Shown one piece after another: positions 46,335 to 56,766 of a stretch of 64,000 nucleotides of DNA. The position numbers were made by a program, and so were the translations under genes. Source of the DNA: Escarpia spicata (lineage: Eukaryota; Annelida; Polychaeta; Sabellida; Siboglinidae). The notes under the pieces were generated by a model. That model saw only the letters and a list, made by a program, of their open reading frames with translations, had not been told where the DNA came from and ran no database searches. The stretch spans positions 32,215,549 through 32,279,548 of the forward strand of contig OZ023207.1 of NCBI GenBank assembly GCA_963995525.1. Direction: 5' to 3'. The first letter of the stretch is position 1. The number at the start of each line of letters is the position of its first letter.

Positions 46335-46876
46335 TAGCCAACTCCTGTTTTAATAAAATAACGACGACGCCTTTTTGATAGCAAAATTTCGGAAGCCATC
46401 CACGGAGCCGGTGGCTTTTGTAACATAATTTTTTCATATCATAGGTATATGTTTGTCAAGTAATGCCTTGAGTATTTGACAGTACTGTTTATATAAGTCA
46501 GATAGGTGTTCTTTTGGGTCTGTCATCAGGTCAGATTTAAGGATATTTATAAGACACATTGTGTTTCGACTCTATTGGACTTATATAAATGTTAACATTA
46601 GCAATGCCAGTGATTGTCAGGTGTTCCAACAGATCCTGAAATTCTTGAAATGTGTGGGGTGTCCTTGACATAAAGTAAGCTGAGAAAGAAGAGGCACACA
46701 TTTCAACACAGATGAACAAAAACTAGAGTTTTCAGGGCTAGAATGTAAATTAACTTTGAACAAACAGCGTCGATCCTTTACACCCGTACATGTATTACGC
46801 TGTCATGTAGCTCTGGCATGCTTTCTGATATTTCTATAAGTTCTTGGATAATATTGGACACTTGGAGCACGCCACA

Positions 46877-49800
46877 ATGGCACGGCGACCATTGAAGACG
46901 GCCTTATGGGTGTGTCTCTTCTCCTGCGTCCTCTCCGATCGGATAACAACTCGTCCTGACAAGTGGCAGGACGTCTACGAGAGCCGCCAGGTGACGCTCT
47001 TGAAGCAGATACGTGCTGCCCTGCACGCACTTGAGCGGAGGCTGGAAGAAACGGACAAAGACAAAGGTGATGGAAGGACACACACACACACGCACGCACG
47101 CACGCACGCACACAGACGCACGCACGCACACACACACACACACACACACATTATAGTCCAGTCAATGTATGCCCAAAAGACGGTCAACCTCAAACAAATT
47201 GCAATAGTAATTATGATAGTGTTTTAGTTAGTACTACATGTGTACATTACCAGAAAAAAAGTCCACCGAAATCCACGTGGTGGAACATTGTCATTTTGAC
47301 GACAATGACAAGTGGTCAAAAGTCGCTGCCAGTGACGTTTTGGCTTAGTGAAATATAGGGGTAGGCGTTATTTAGGCTGTGATATATATTTTTTTGGAAA
47401 ATTTGATATACAAGTTGCATAACGCTGACAAGATAATGGATTAATGTACCCAACGACATATATAATAAATATAAATTCGTTAAAGATTAAGGTGAACAAT
47501 CGTTTTTAAACACAGTGAACCCCGATTTTTAGCCGCTATGGGGAGAGTAGCGTTGAGATCTAACGTTGACTTAGTCCATTTGCGATCCATGGATGCTCTA
47601 TAGTATAAAGTTTTGGTGAATTTTCTATCCCATGGGGTCCCTGAAGCAATTCAGCTTGGTAGTCCTCGGAACAACGAAGGGTATTTTTTTAAATATGCAA
47701 TTTAGGGCCTTCATTACTGAAACATCTATGTTCTTCAATAGATTTGCAACTGTGCATGATAATGTCACAAAAGTGGTGTCAAGACAGATATTTTCATGGT
47801 CAACGGTTAAGATTAACATCTCCAGATGTATATAACGGCTACATGTTTGTAATTTCATAAAACTTTCAGATATCGGCCATGTTGGATCTTATTACATGCT
47901 TATCTCCAATGCAATGTTTATACATATCTCCAATGACTTTGATTCGCATCTATTGTCTATGCCCCTATAATAATAATAATACGATCAACAACAGAAAACA
48001 CATTGAATCTCATTGTAATATTGTTGCACAACATAGGATAAATAGTTATCAATCCATATAGTTGAGAGTGGTTGCATGCAAACATGTGTCTATTCAAATT
48101 CTCAATATAGTGCGGCGTACCCTGTCTTCCCGTGCAATTTGTTTGCCAAAACCATTTTTGCATGAATGTCATCTACAAAAAATCAAATATATTACGTACG
48201 CATCGCCATCTATCGTGAGAGGGTTACAACACCCATCGCCAACTGTACACGCGCAATAGATGGTACATGACATATTATTGCCGTGGCAACTGCAACCGTC
48301 AGTACTATATGACTTGCGCTCTGCTATCCAATCACAGCTTATGACATCAGTCAGACCTGGTGGATCCGAGGGTCCAATGTCAAAGCTGGGTGACGTCCTT
48401 CACCACCCACACAAACTGTGTGATGTCCAAATGAGGAGGACCTTGCTGATCAGCCGCCTTCCACAGCATCATCTGAAGATGAGTGTGAGAGAAAGAATGG
48501 GAAGCCAGTGCGCATCATGGCTTTGCCTACCACAGATTATGTGCGGAGGGCACATCATCAGATGATGCTGTGGAAAGTGGCTGATCAGCAAGGTCCTCCT
48601 CCCAAAGGAGGAGTTTTTGGTCAACAGAGAAAACAAGCACATATATTCATCAACGTACTGAGCAATGAGCTTGAGAAAGCTGGGTGCTGTTGTTTTCATG
48701 CAGCGGACGCTAGGCTAATGATAGTTAGACAGCACTGAATTCGTCAGACAGAATAATAATAATAAACATTGTTTATTCACGATAACCTTATAAAATATAC
48801 ATTTTGTCTTCCTAAGGGTCGTGATAGTAAAATATTAGAGTACAGGTAAATTTTATAGAAATGCTAAACAAATTATTTAAATATAATAGTATATTGTATA
48901 ATGTAGTTAAAATATACTTAAATACATATTACAATTTTGAAATTAGAATTGCACAAATAATAGTTGTAAAATAAGTAGCATCAATAAATAGAATAACAAA
49001 CGCTGTGTTAAAATGTTCATTACGTTGTTTGTCCCTGTTGTCTAATTAAACACGTTCTGCAAATCTCTTAAAAGCACTTAGAGAGCTGCATTTTCTTATT
49101 TCTGGATTTAAAGTATTCCATATTTGTGCGCCATTAACAGTTATAGAGTTCTTGAAGAAGTTGGTTCGTGCTATTGGAACATACAAGTCCGCGCGTGCAT
49201 TTGACTATGTTATTCTTGTCGAAACGTTCGAGACAGATTTGAATAGCGCACACATGTAGTCAGGAGCCAGTCCCTCTACTGCCTTGAACACCAATTGAGA
49301 TTGTCTGTATTTCACGCGCTCTGGTATTGGCAGCCAGTTTAGTTGTTTCAATAGTGGAGCACTTGGAGCTCTGTATTCAGAGTCTGTTATGATTCTGGCA
49401 TCACGTCTTTATAGTTTGTAGATGCGTTCTGATGAATTTGCATTGCCCCAGAGTGTGCTGCAATAGTCCATGTGTGGTAGAACGTAGCTGTTGTAAAAAC
49501 GTCTTCCGTGCTTGGTATGGAAGGTATTTCTTTATTCTACAGAGAAGTGCGAGGTTTCCGGCAATCGTGTTGTGTGTCTTGTGCACATGGGCGTTCCAAG
49601 TGAGGAAATTATCTACCTGAAGCCCGAGTAGCCTCTTACTTTCGACCACTTGAAGCTTGTCTCCCTTTATGCATATCTCGATATCAGTTTTGTCAAGATG
49701 TTGGCACTTTTGTCGGGTCGTGATGATCATGATCTTCGTTTTTTTCAGCATTAATAACCATCCTGTTTTCGTCGCACCACTTGGAGATTTCCTGAAGATC

Positions 49801-52800
49801 ATTGTTTAGGCACTGTTCGATTATCTGAACAGTCTTTCCCGTGGCACTGATGGTGGAATTGTCAGCATACATGTCCACAGAGTTTATCGTTCTTGTGCTT
49901 AGGGGCATGTCGTTCATGAACACAATAAAAAACAGTCGTCGCCCACTTATGCACCATGTGGTTCAGTGCTGTCTCACATGAGTGCTTGGCACGGAAACCC
50001 GATTGGCCGTCATGTAGCATGTTATGAGACACGAGATAGGCATACAGACTGTCATGTACGTGTCGCTCCAATATCTTGCTAAGAACACACAAGACTGATA
50101 TCGGTTGGTAGTTGCCTTTGTCGTCAGTAGGCCCCTTCTTGTGAATTGGAGTAACCTTTGCAAGCTTCCACGGCGTTGGAAAATTACTGTTGTTGATGAG
50201 TGCTGTGACAGACACTGTGATGGCAGGCGCAGCTGCCTTCAGCAGCCTAGCACTGATTGTGTCGGCTCCTGTGGATTTGTCAAGACGGAGAATCATGAGT
50301 GCTCTGTTCACCGTTTGCTCTGTGATTTTTGGGATCGAGAACGCTGTATCGAGCTTGTCACTGACAAAGTGTTTGAGCTGTGTGTGTTGTTGTTGTATGT
50401 CTTGGCTGGCACTAGTGTATTGGTTGGCTATGGTTGTGAAGTATTCGTTGAAGGTGTTTGCAATGTTTTCTGGTTCTGTGATTTCCTGTTCACCATCTCT
50501 GACGTTACGTGGCGTTTGTGTTATATCTCGTGGACACAGGTCACGAAAATGCGCCCACAGCTGACGTGGGTTTCTGGTTTGCTCTTCGATGACATGTTGA
50601 TAGAAGGAAGTTTTTGCAGTCTGGATCATGTTAGTCACTTTGTTTCGCCAAACCTTGTAGTTTTCCCACCTCCCTTGTGACTTGTGTCTATCTCTCTCTT
50701 GCACAGCACCAACAATATCTCCTGTGAGCCAGTCTGGCTGCTGTTTTCGCTTTACGTTTCTGCGCTTCACTGGCGCATGTTTGTCACACACACACCAACA
50801 AAACTTGTCATCCATGCATCCAGAACTGGACAAACTGTTGGCGCTCTGACAGATACGAAGAGAACCATTGCATTCAATGTTGTGAACATCCGTAGATGCC
50901 AATTTCTGCAGCAGGACTGTATGGTTCACAAGGTCGAAAGCCTTTCGCAGATCTAGCAACACTACACCATTCACAAGTCCATTGTCAATAGCCGTCGCCC
51001 ACTTATGCATCATGTTGTTCAGTGCTGTCTCACATGAGTGCTTGGTACGGAAACCCGATTGGCCGTCATGTAGCATGTTATGAGGCATGAGATAGGCATA
51101 CAGACTGTCGTGTACGTGTCGCTCCAATATCTTGTTAAGAACACACAAGACTGATATCGGTCGGTAGTTGCCTTTGTCGTCAGTAGGCCCCTTCTTGTGA
51201 ATTGGAGTAACCTTTGCAAGCTTCCACAGCGTTGGAAATTTGCCACTCACAATCCTGTTGTTGATGAGTGCTGTGACAGACACTGTGATGGCAGACGCAG
51301 CTGCCTTCAGCTGCCTAGCACTGATTGTGTCGGCTTCTGTGGATTTGTCAGGACGGAGAGCCATGAGTGCTCTGTTCACCGTTTGCTCTGTGATTTTTGG
51401 GATCGAGAACGCTGTATCGAGCTTGTCACTGACAAAGTGTTTGAGCTGTGTGTGTTGTTGTTGTATGTCTTGGCTGGCACTAGTGTATTGGTTGGCTATG
51501 TTTGTGAAGTATTCGTTGAAGGTGTTTGCAATGTTTTCTGGTTCTGTGATTTCCTGTTCACCATCTAAACCCTGGCAAGACCAAAACAATCGACACTATC
51601 CTCTTTGGTGAAGACACCGATTTGCTAGTCCTGTTGTGTTGCTACTTTCAACAAGAGCCCTTTGATGTATTCTTAATGCCAGAACCTAAACAACGCACAG
51701 CACAACAAGTAAACAACGATCTGGTACATCAGAGCTCTCACAGAATATCTGGGCCCAGCAGTGGGCTAAAATATCATACCATAGCAACATTTTAAGAATT
51801 GGTTATTACAGAAAACCAGGCTATTATGTGCTTCCAATGTAGCAGCATTGACAAAACCTTGATCATTTTCTGTACAAGCACTTAATTAAAAATGAACTCT
51901 CAGAACCAACAGGGTAAAGGATCCAAGAAAACTCGAAAAGCCACGGACTAGAGCTGGATTTGCAAAGACAAGTAAGATGACTGAACTCCCAGCAGCACTA
52001 GCTCATTTGCTGTCGGTCATCCGTTGTGTAGGCTAGATTGTTCACTTGTGAAGATCAGTGGGAAGATACCCGTCTCTGTGGGGGCGGGGGGGGGGGGGGC
52101 GGCACGCATTCTGGATTAGAGGCCTATCCTGGATTTGCAGGCTCTTGAGCAGGTTGTGCAAAGGTTTATTTTGCCTGAAGGTGCCTGAGACGCAGATTCT
52201 TTCTTCCACCTACGCTTCTCACCGTCTGCTTCTCTTCTGGAATGCACAAAGTCTTGGGCAGCTTTCATGGTAGTCGCTTTGTAGTTGTTTCTGTCTGCTG
52301 CCAGCCCAACCATTGTGGTCTTGCCAGGGTGAGTTGCCGCTTCAGCTGGTCCATCTAGCGCCTGTGGGGGCCTTCTATCTCCGTTGCCCTGACGAAGCTC
52401 ATCATAAAATACAACTTATATAAGTGGCATTCTGATGTCATCCTCGCGCGAGATGTAGCCTGCCCAGCGGAGCTGTCTGAGCATCAACATGGTTTCGAAG
52501 TTTGTCTTTTCCAGGACGTCTTTGTTGGAGATATCTCCATGCTAATGCAGTCCCGTGATGGAGCGCCGACATCGCTAGTGGAATCGTTCAAGCAATTGTA
52601 CTTACTTTCTGTAGAGGAGCCACGCCTCTGCCCCATACAAAAGGGTAGTGACGACGAAAGCCTTGTATCCTTCACCTTTGTTGACAAACGCAGCGAGTGA
52701 TTCTTCTATACGTATACATTTCAGCAGGCGACCGAGTGAGCTGTTGGCTTTGGCAAGACAAATTACTATCCGTTGCGATGCAGTTGCGGAAAGAACGGAC

Positions 52801-55222
52801 TTGAGTGTACTTCTGTGTGTGCCTGGTGTGTCAAATGGCAACTAACATCTCAGTGGAAGCTGTCAACGACAGCAGTAATAGAACGTGTCATGTACCAGTA
52901 AATAACACTACATGTTAAGCAATAATAAGGATGTAAACACACACCTCACAGCAATTTTTATAGCGTATGGTTTGGGTGAAGTTAACTGATATTGGAATAA
53001 GTATCTGAGTAAAAATATAAACCAAATACAAAACATATTAACATATTCATGAAAACGGTGTTACTATTAAGAAACAGTAGCTAAGGACATAAACTGTGCT
53101 GAAATAAACAAGTTTATGACTACATATGTAAGCAAAATTCGGTCGATCATAAAGCTACTCCCCATGGCGGCTAAAATGACCGGCAGCGACTTTCGACCAC
53201 TTGTCGTCAGAAATGAAAATATCCCACCACGCGAATTTGTGTGGACTTTTTATCTAATAATGCAGACATTTAGTGCTAACTAAAAACGCCATAATAATTG
53301 CTATTACAATTTGTTTGAGGCTAAACCATAGATTGAATGGACTAGGCCAGGGTACATGTAAATTTGCAAATGTGTTTAGAATACGATTCTGAATTTAATA
53401 TTAATTGAAATGACACTTGTTAGTTACCATTACACAACTAATTGCATTGTCTTTCCAATGATATACAAAAGCTTTATAGTATTCTCACACAAAATAAGTT
53501 CTACAACATGAATTACGTGTACCCCCCTAAATTTCAGTGAGATCTACCTACGACCACTTGGCAATATCCGAAAATGACAATGTTCCACCAAGTGGATTTT
53601 AGTGGACTTGTTTTGGTAACAGTAGAATCTAAAAATGCCACAAAACTTACTATTGCAATTTGTTTGAGGTTGAACCATAGATTGACTGGACTATTACCAT
53701 CATATTTGAATATTCATATCTTTCAAGAAATAGTTTCCCGATGACTTGTTTTAGCTAGATTATCACCATAGTAGTTTTATTCTCACACATGTACGAGTGA
53801 TATTATATTCTCCCGAAGACCGCTTCTGTAGAGATGTCTTCGGGGGACAACGCGTGTGCTACAGACTGGTCCGCGCCGAAGTCACGTGGTCGCAGGCCAG
53901 GACTTACTGTCAAAGTCTGGCGCGTGGTGCCGACCTCGTCTCCATCGAGTCGGAAGTCGAACAGATCTACCTGGTCGATGTCATCCTAGGTGAGGGATCT
54001 TTTAGGTCATCGGTACCGCAGATACGTAGATTCACCCAATTGTGGAAGGTGTTTTAAATTAAAGTTGCATTCTGAGATTTGAATCCATACTTAAATACAA
54101 ATGTCCAGTGAATCAACATGCCACATACGTCAATATCACTTTCTTGATCACCAGATCAACCTTTTTCACATCATATCCAATTTTAAGATAAAACAGCGCA
54201 AAAGACGAAACATTATTTCCACGTGCCACAAGCTTATTATTCCGCTGGCGACCGGTAATTTTGCAAAAGCATAATTTATTTAATAATTTTTCAATTACCA
54301 AAATGACACATGTGGCAGCCATCGACCAATAAGTAAATAGTGTTCATGCTGTACGCTATCTTAAAAGCAGCTAAAAATGTTGAACTCAGAAAGTAACTTT
54401 ATTAATTGAGCTTGAAGGCCTACATTTGGTATGTGGTGAAATATACACCGAAATTCCAAGTCTCCCGATTTGGCGGGAGATCTCCCGAATTTTGATAGAA
54501 TATAGAAAATCTCCCCAATTAGAATACAAATCTCCTGATTTTATTCGAAAACTTAAAATCTGCACTGCAGTCCATGAGTGCCTTGCTGGCGTGCAAAATC
54601 AATGTTTACTTTGCATGCTACCAGTTGCAGATGTCACCAGGTTTGTTGGAGTCGGTTGGAAAGGCTACCCTTTACGACACCACGTTACAGAAGCAATAAA
54701 GTGACGATTGCATGGCGATCACAGTCTTTTGTTTGTCTCATTTCTCATGTTTTGTACTATACATCTGCATTTGTTAATGTAGGTTTTGCTGGTATGTGTG
54801 TGTTTCAGTTTAGGTGGCTTTCGATAAGCGTTCCTTTTTAAATAACCGGTAAAATCTCCCTATTGTACGTGTTTTGATAATATAAGGAGATCTCCCTATT
54901 TTGGGTTCATTCAACATGGAAGCTCTGTATAAACACGTGTTGATCTACTTCTACATCTCGCATGGCTCTACGTGTAGACTGAGCATGTGTTTCAGGCACG
55001 CAACACCCGTGCGAACGGTTCCACACGTCAGGCCGGAAGGAGGAGAGCGGCCGGTGGGTGTGGCAGGCGACGGGACGGCCGTTCAACTACACGGCGTGGG
55101 CCCCGAGAGAGCCGAATGGCAACGGCGACCTGTGTGTGCTGTGGGAACGCATGCACAAGTGGACTCGGTGGGACGATGAGGACTCGACCGTCATGAGCTG
55201 CTTCATCTGTGAACTGCCTTGA
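46877..55222 (+). CDS. Secreted C-type lectin, single CTLD (three exons)
   Basis: Exons 46877-47066, 53798-53989 and 54996-55222 join in phase 1 at both junctions and give 202 residues. Exon 1 has a signal peptide (ALWVCLFSCVLS) and an amphipathic neck helix (LLKQIRAALHALERRLEE). Exons 2-3 form one C-type lectin domain: FCRDVFGGQRVCYRLV, ARTYCQSL, DLVSIES, then GRWVWQ, PFNYTAWAPREPNGNGDLCV and SCFICELP-stop. EPN is the Ca-binding motif linked to mannose-type sugars. The usual WND is WDD here, so calcium binding may be kept with an altered residue. The loop WIGL before GRWVW is replaced by a non-standard FHTSGRKE. The ATG is the first one before the signal peptide. AATAAA lies at 55388-55393. 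It is likely an immune or mucus lectin. Confidence 0.85.
47080..47150. repeat. CACG/CA microsatellite
   Basis: A run of ACACACAC and GCACGCACGC begins 13 bases behind the exon 1 donor of the lectin gene. Confidence 0.9.
47140..47345 (-). repeat. Dispersed repeat, copy 1 of 3 (inverted)
   Basis: It contains, reversed, ATTGCAATTTGTTTGAGGTT, AATGTTCCACCACGTGGATT and CGACTTTTGACCACTTGTC. Copies 2 and 3 lie in direct orientation at 53180-53345 and 53545-53695. The element is non-coding. Confidence 0.7.
48434..48600. repeat. Inverted repeat, 48-bp arms
   Basis: AGGAGGACCTTGCTGATCAG and onward (48434-48481) is reversed at 48553-48600 with about two mismatches; the loop is 71 bases. The right arm is part of the broken GEDTDLL-type ORF, so the left arm looks like an inverted copy of it. 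Confidence 0.8.
48480..51793 (+). pseudogene. Broken mobile-element ORF with GEDTDLLVLL motif, split by a LINE
   Basis: Part 1 (48480-48733) reads DYVRRAHHQMMLWKVADQQ, INVLSNELEKAGC and FHAADARLMIV, then stops. Part 2 (51567-51793) reads TIDTILFGEDTDLLVLLCCY and FLMPEPKQ, then stops. From memory, an ORF with E/A-D-A-R-LIIV followed by VxGEDTDLLVLLL is widespread in invertebrate mobile DNA; the acidic residues suggest a PIN/XPG-like nuclease, which is inference. The two parts are contiguous in that family, so the minus-strand LINE at 48752-51566 interrupted it. Confidence 0.55.
48752..51566 (-). pseudogene. Jockey/CR1-type LINE with an in-frame internal tandem duplication
   Basis: The minus-strand 575-codon frame (51589-49862) contains the same RT segment twice: NIANTFNEYFT, VNRALM, LWKLAKVTPIHKKGPTDDKG, HVHDSLYAYL, HSCETAL. 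The 5' copy continues to VLLDLRKAFDLVNH; a linker WRNKVTNMIQTAKTSFYQHV follows; the 3' copy breaks off at HKWATT with a deletion of the RT core, resuming at MPLSTRTINSVDMYADNSTI (YADN instead of YADD). A C-terminal domain continues through stops to about 49050. The 3' tail ends in AAT repeats at 48752. It is inactive. Confidence 0.8.
52100..52845 (-). pseudogene. LINE RT C-terminal fragment
   Basis: On the minus strand 52841-52602 gives KANSSLGRLLKCIRIEESLA and YKAFVVTTLLYGAEAWLLYR. Downstream and out of frame are LRQLRWAG-like residues and KAAQDFVHSRREADGEKRRW. This is the C-terminal end of an invertebrate LINE different from the one at 48.75-51.57 kb. Several frame breaks and a poly-G run near 52085 mark its edge. 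Confidence 0.7.
53180..53345 (+). repeat. Dispersed repeat, copy 2 of 3
   Basis: CGACTTTCGACCACTTGTCG, CCACCACGCGAATTTGTGTG and ATTACAATTTGTTTGAGGCT match the copies at 47140-47345 (inverted) and 53545-53695. Confidence 0.7.
53545..53695 (+). repeat. Dispersed repeat, copy 3 of 3
   Basis: CGACCACTTGGCAATATCC, GTTCCACCAAGTGGATTTTA and ATTGCAATTTGTTTGAGGTT match the other two copies. It ends about 100 bases before the lectin exon 2 acceptor. Confidence 0.7.
54440..54905. repeat. Probable dispersed element with TCTCCC-rich ends in lectin intron 2
   Basis: AAGTCTCCCGATTTGGCGGG and GAGATCTCCCGAATTTTGAT at the left, and AAAATCTCCCTATTGTACGT and GGAGATCTCCCTATTTTGGG at the right, enclose about 400 bases. 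I see no intact ORF. Confidence 0.4.
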
Positions 55223-55387
55223 CCAAAAATGCCTTACTGTGAAGTTCGGATTCATCTGTGAAGTTACTTAATATTTGCCAGCAAGAGCGGCTTAATTCAT
55301 TCGTAGATTCATTAACCACGAAGAAGTCGCTGTCATGATTCATGCGTGAAGTTTCGTCACGACTAAAAGCGGTGGCTTCTTCTGGGA

Positions 55388-55393
55388 AATAAA
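55388..55393 (+). promoter_or_regulatory. Possible polyadenylation signal of the lectin gene
   Basis: AATAAA lies 166 bases after the lectin stop codon; no other close candidate was seen. Confidence 0.45.
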
Positions 55394-55619
55394 TTCCTTG
55401 ACAACAATTCCACCGTCGTTAGCAGTAGCTTGATCTTATGCAAACAGATTCTTTGATGCTAAGGGCGGATTTGTTGATGCTATACCATTGTTTTTGAAGT
55501 TCCTATGTAAAATGTGCGTTTGTAAAGATCAGGGTTTGGACGATGTCGGCCCTGGACATCTGTTTAGTAACGCCCCTGTGAGTCCATTCGAGGTAGAGGC
55601 TGGTTTGAAATGGTGTAGA

Positions 55620-55960
55620 TAGGTTACTTTTTTGCAGGTAGCGTCGCCGTCAAGCTGTGTTCGCAGTAATGCAACGAATCTGTGCCGTGAAGAAAGCAAA
55701 AGACCGCATTGTCAATTAATGTCCAACATGGGATTCTGAAGCATTTTCGTGTCATATCCATGTATTTCAAACTCCTGTCCACGGTCATAATACCGGTGTC
55801 GGGCTTCTTCACATTCTTTGTGAGTCCTGAGTCTATTGGCGTTCTTCAAATTGTCGTCACATGTTTTATTGAGCACACAGGACATAGTAGCGTACCCCTT
55901 TTCTAAGGGTGAAACAGCATCTGAATGCGCTGGCTCACCTAGGCCCTTGATGACCAACTA
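55620..55960 (-). pseudogene. Possible decayed transposase fragment
   Basis: Two minus-strand frames (55957-55712 and 55812-55624) overlap around LQNPMLDIN / WTLIDNAVFCFLHG, suggesting one protein with a frame break. NAVFCFLHGTDSLHYCEHSL faintly recalls the TTF-type zinc finger of hAT-like transposases. It could equally be chance sequence. Confidence 0.2.
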
Positions 55961-56253
55961 CTCGTGTGGTTTCAGTTTTCGAGGTGAAAATGTCTGGATG
56001 CTGTTAGTTTTCTTCACATTGGTATAACGTTGATAAAACCATATGATATCACAACTGTTACCAAAACGTTATCTATTAACTGAGAACCGTTCAAAAAACA
56101 CACACACACATGTGCGCACGCAGATACACACAAAGTGTTAAGTTTCACAATGCCATGGTGCCCCAGTATCCTTTAATCCGCTTCTGATAATGTCCGTTCT
56201 TTGTAACTTCCAGTAAGTGTATAAACAGGACATTTTGGAAGGAAAACAACACT

Positions 56254-56259
56254 TTTATT
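56254..56259 (-). promoter_or_regulatory. Possible polyadenylation signal of LAMTOR4
   Basis: AATAAA on the minus strand lies about 510 bases after the LAMTOR4 stop codon, in sequence with no other feature. Confidence 0.35.
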
Positions 56260-56766
56260 TATGCTGCTACCAGATTGACTAGGTCAGTGTTACTTGACAT
56301 AAGAAGAACTCAGCGTGTATCATGTGGTATGTTGGCCACTGTTAAGAAGATTCAATGTACCTCACATTATCCGTGTCTCTCATTCCATGCCAACAGACAT
56401 CAAACATAACTCATTCCACTCAAACGGACACCAAACATAATTCCAACTATCAAACTCTGCTGCTCTGTCCACACAAAAGAACACCCAACTTCAAAAGGAA
56501 CATTGTTAAACATTTTACTTATGTACATCTGTTGCAATGTTTCATATTGATTCATATACTTGTTAAGTAGCTATTCTGATTTTGGCAGTCGTAATACTTT
56601 CAACATTCAGCAACAATCTGTTCACAATTATACTATATACAGTTAACTTGAATTAAGACCTTTCACACATGGTTCCACAATAAACCTTTGTTCAGAAAGT
56701 CCTGATTAATGTGCCTCGACCAGTCCATTCTGGTGAAGGGTCTGGTAGGTAGGTGAGGTGAATCCA

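Larger units (their letters stand above)
47067..53797 (+). other. Lectin intron 1 with nested transposons
   Basis: The 6.7-kb intron starts GTGATG and ends GTACGAG. It contains, in order, a microsatellite, a dispersed repeat, about 1 kb of unique-looking sequence (47350-48350), a broken mobile-element ORF split by a LINE (48.36-51.8 kb), another LINE fragment (52.1-52.85 kb) and two further copies of the dispersed repeat. Confidence 0.6.

Noticed and set aside
50105..50680. 191-codon plus-strand frame, and the similar ones at 51197-51611
   Set aside because: They are antisense shadows of the LINE RT frame on the minus strand.
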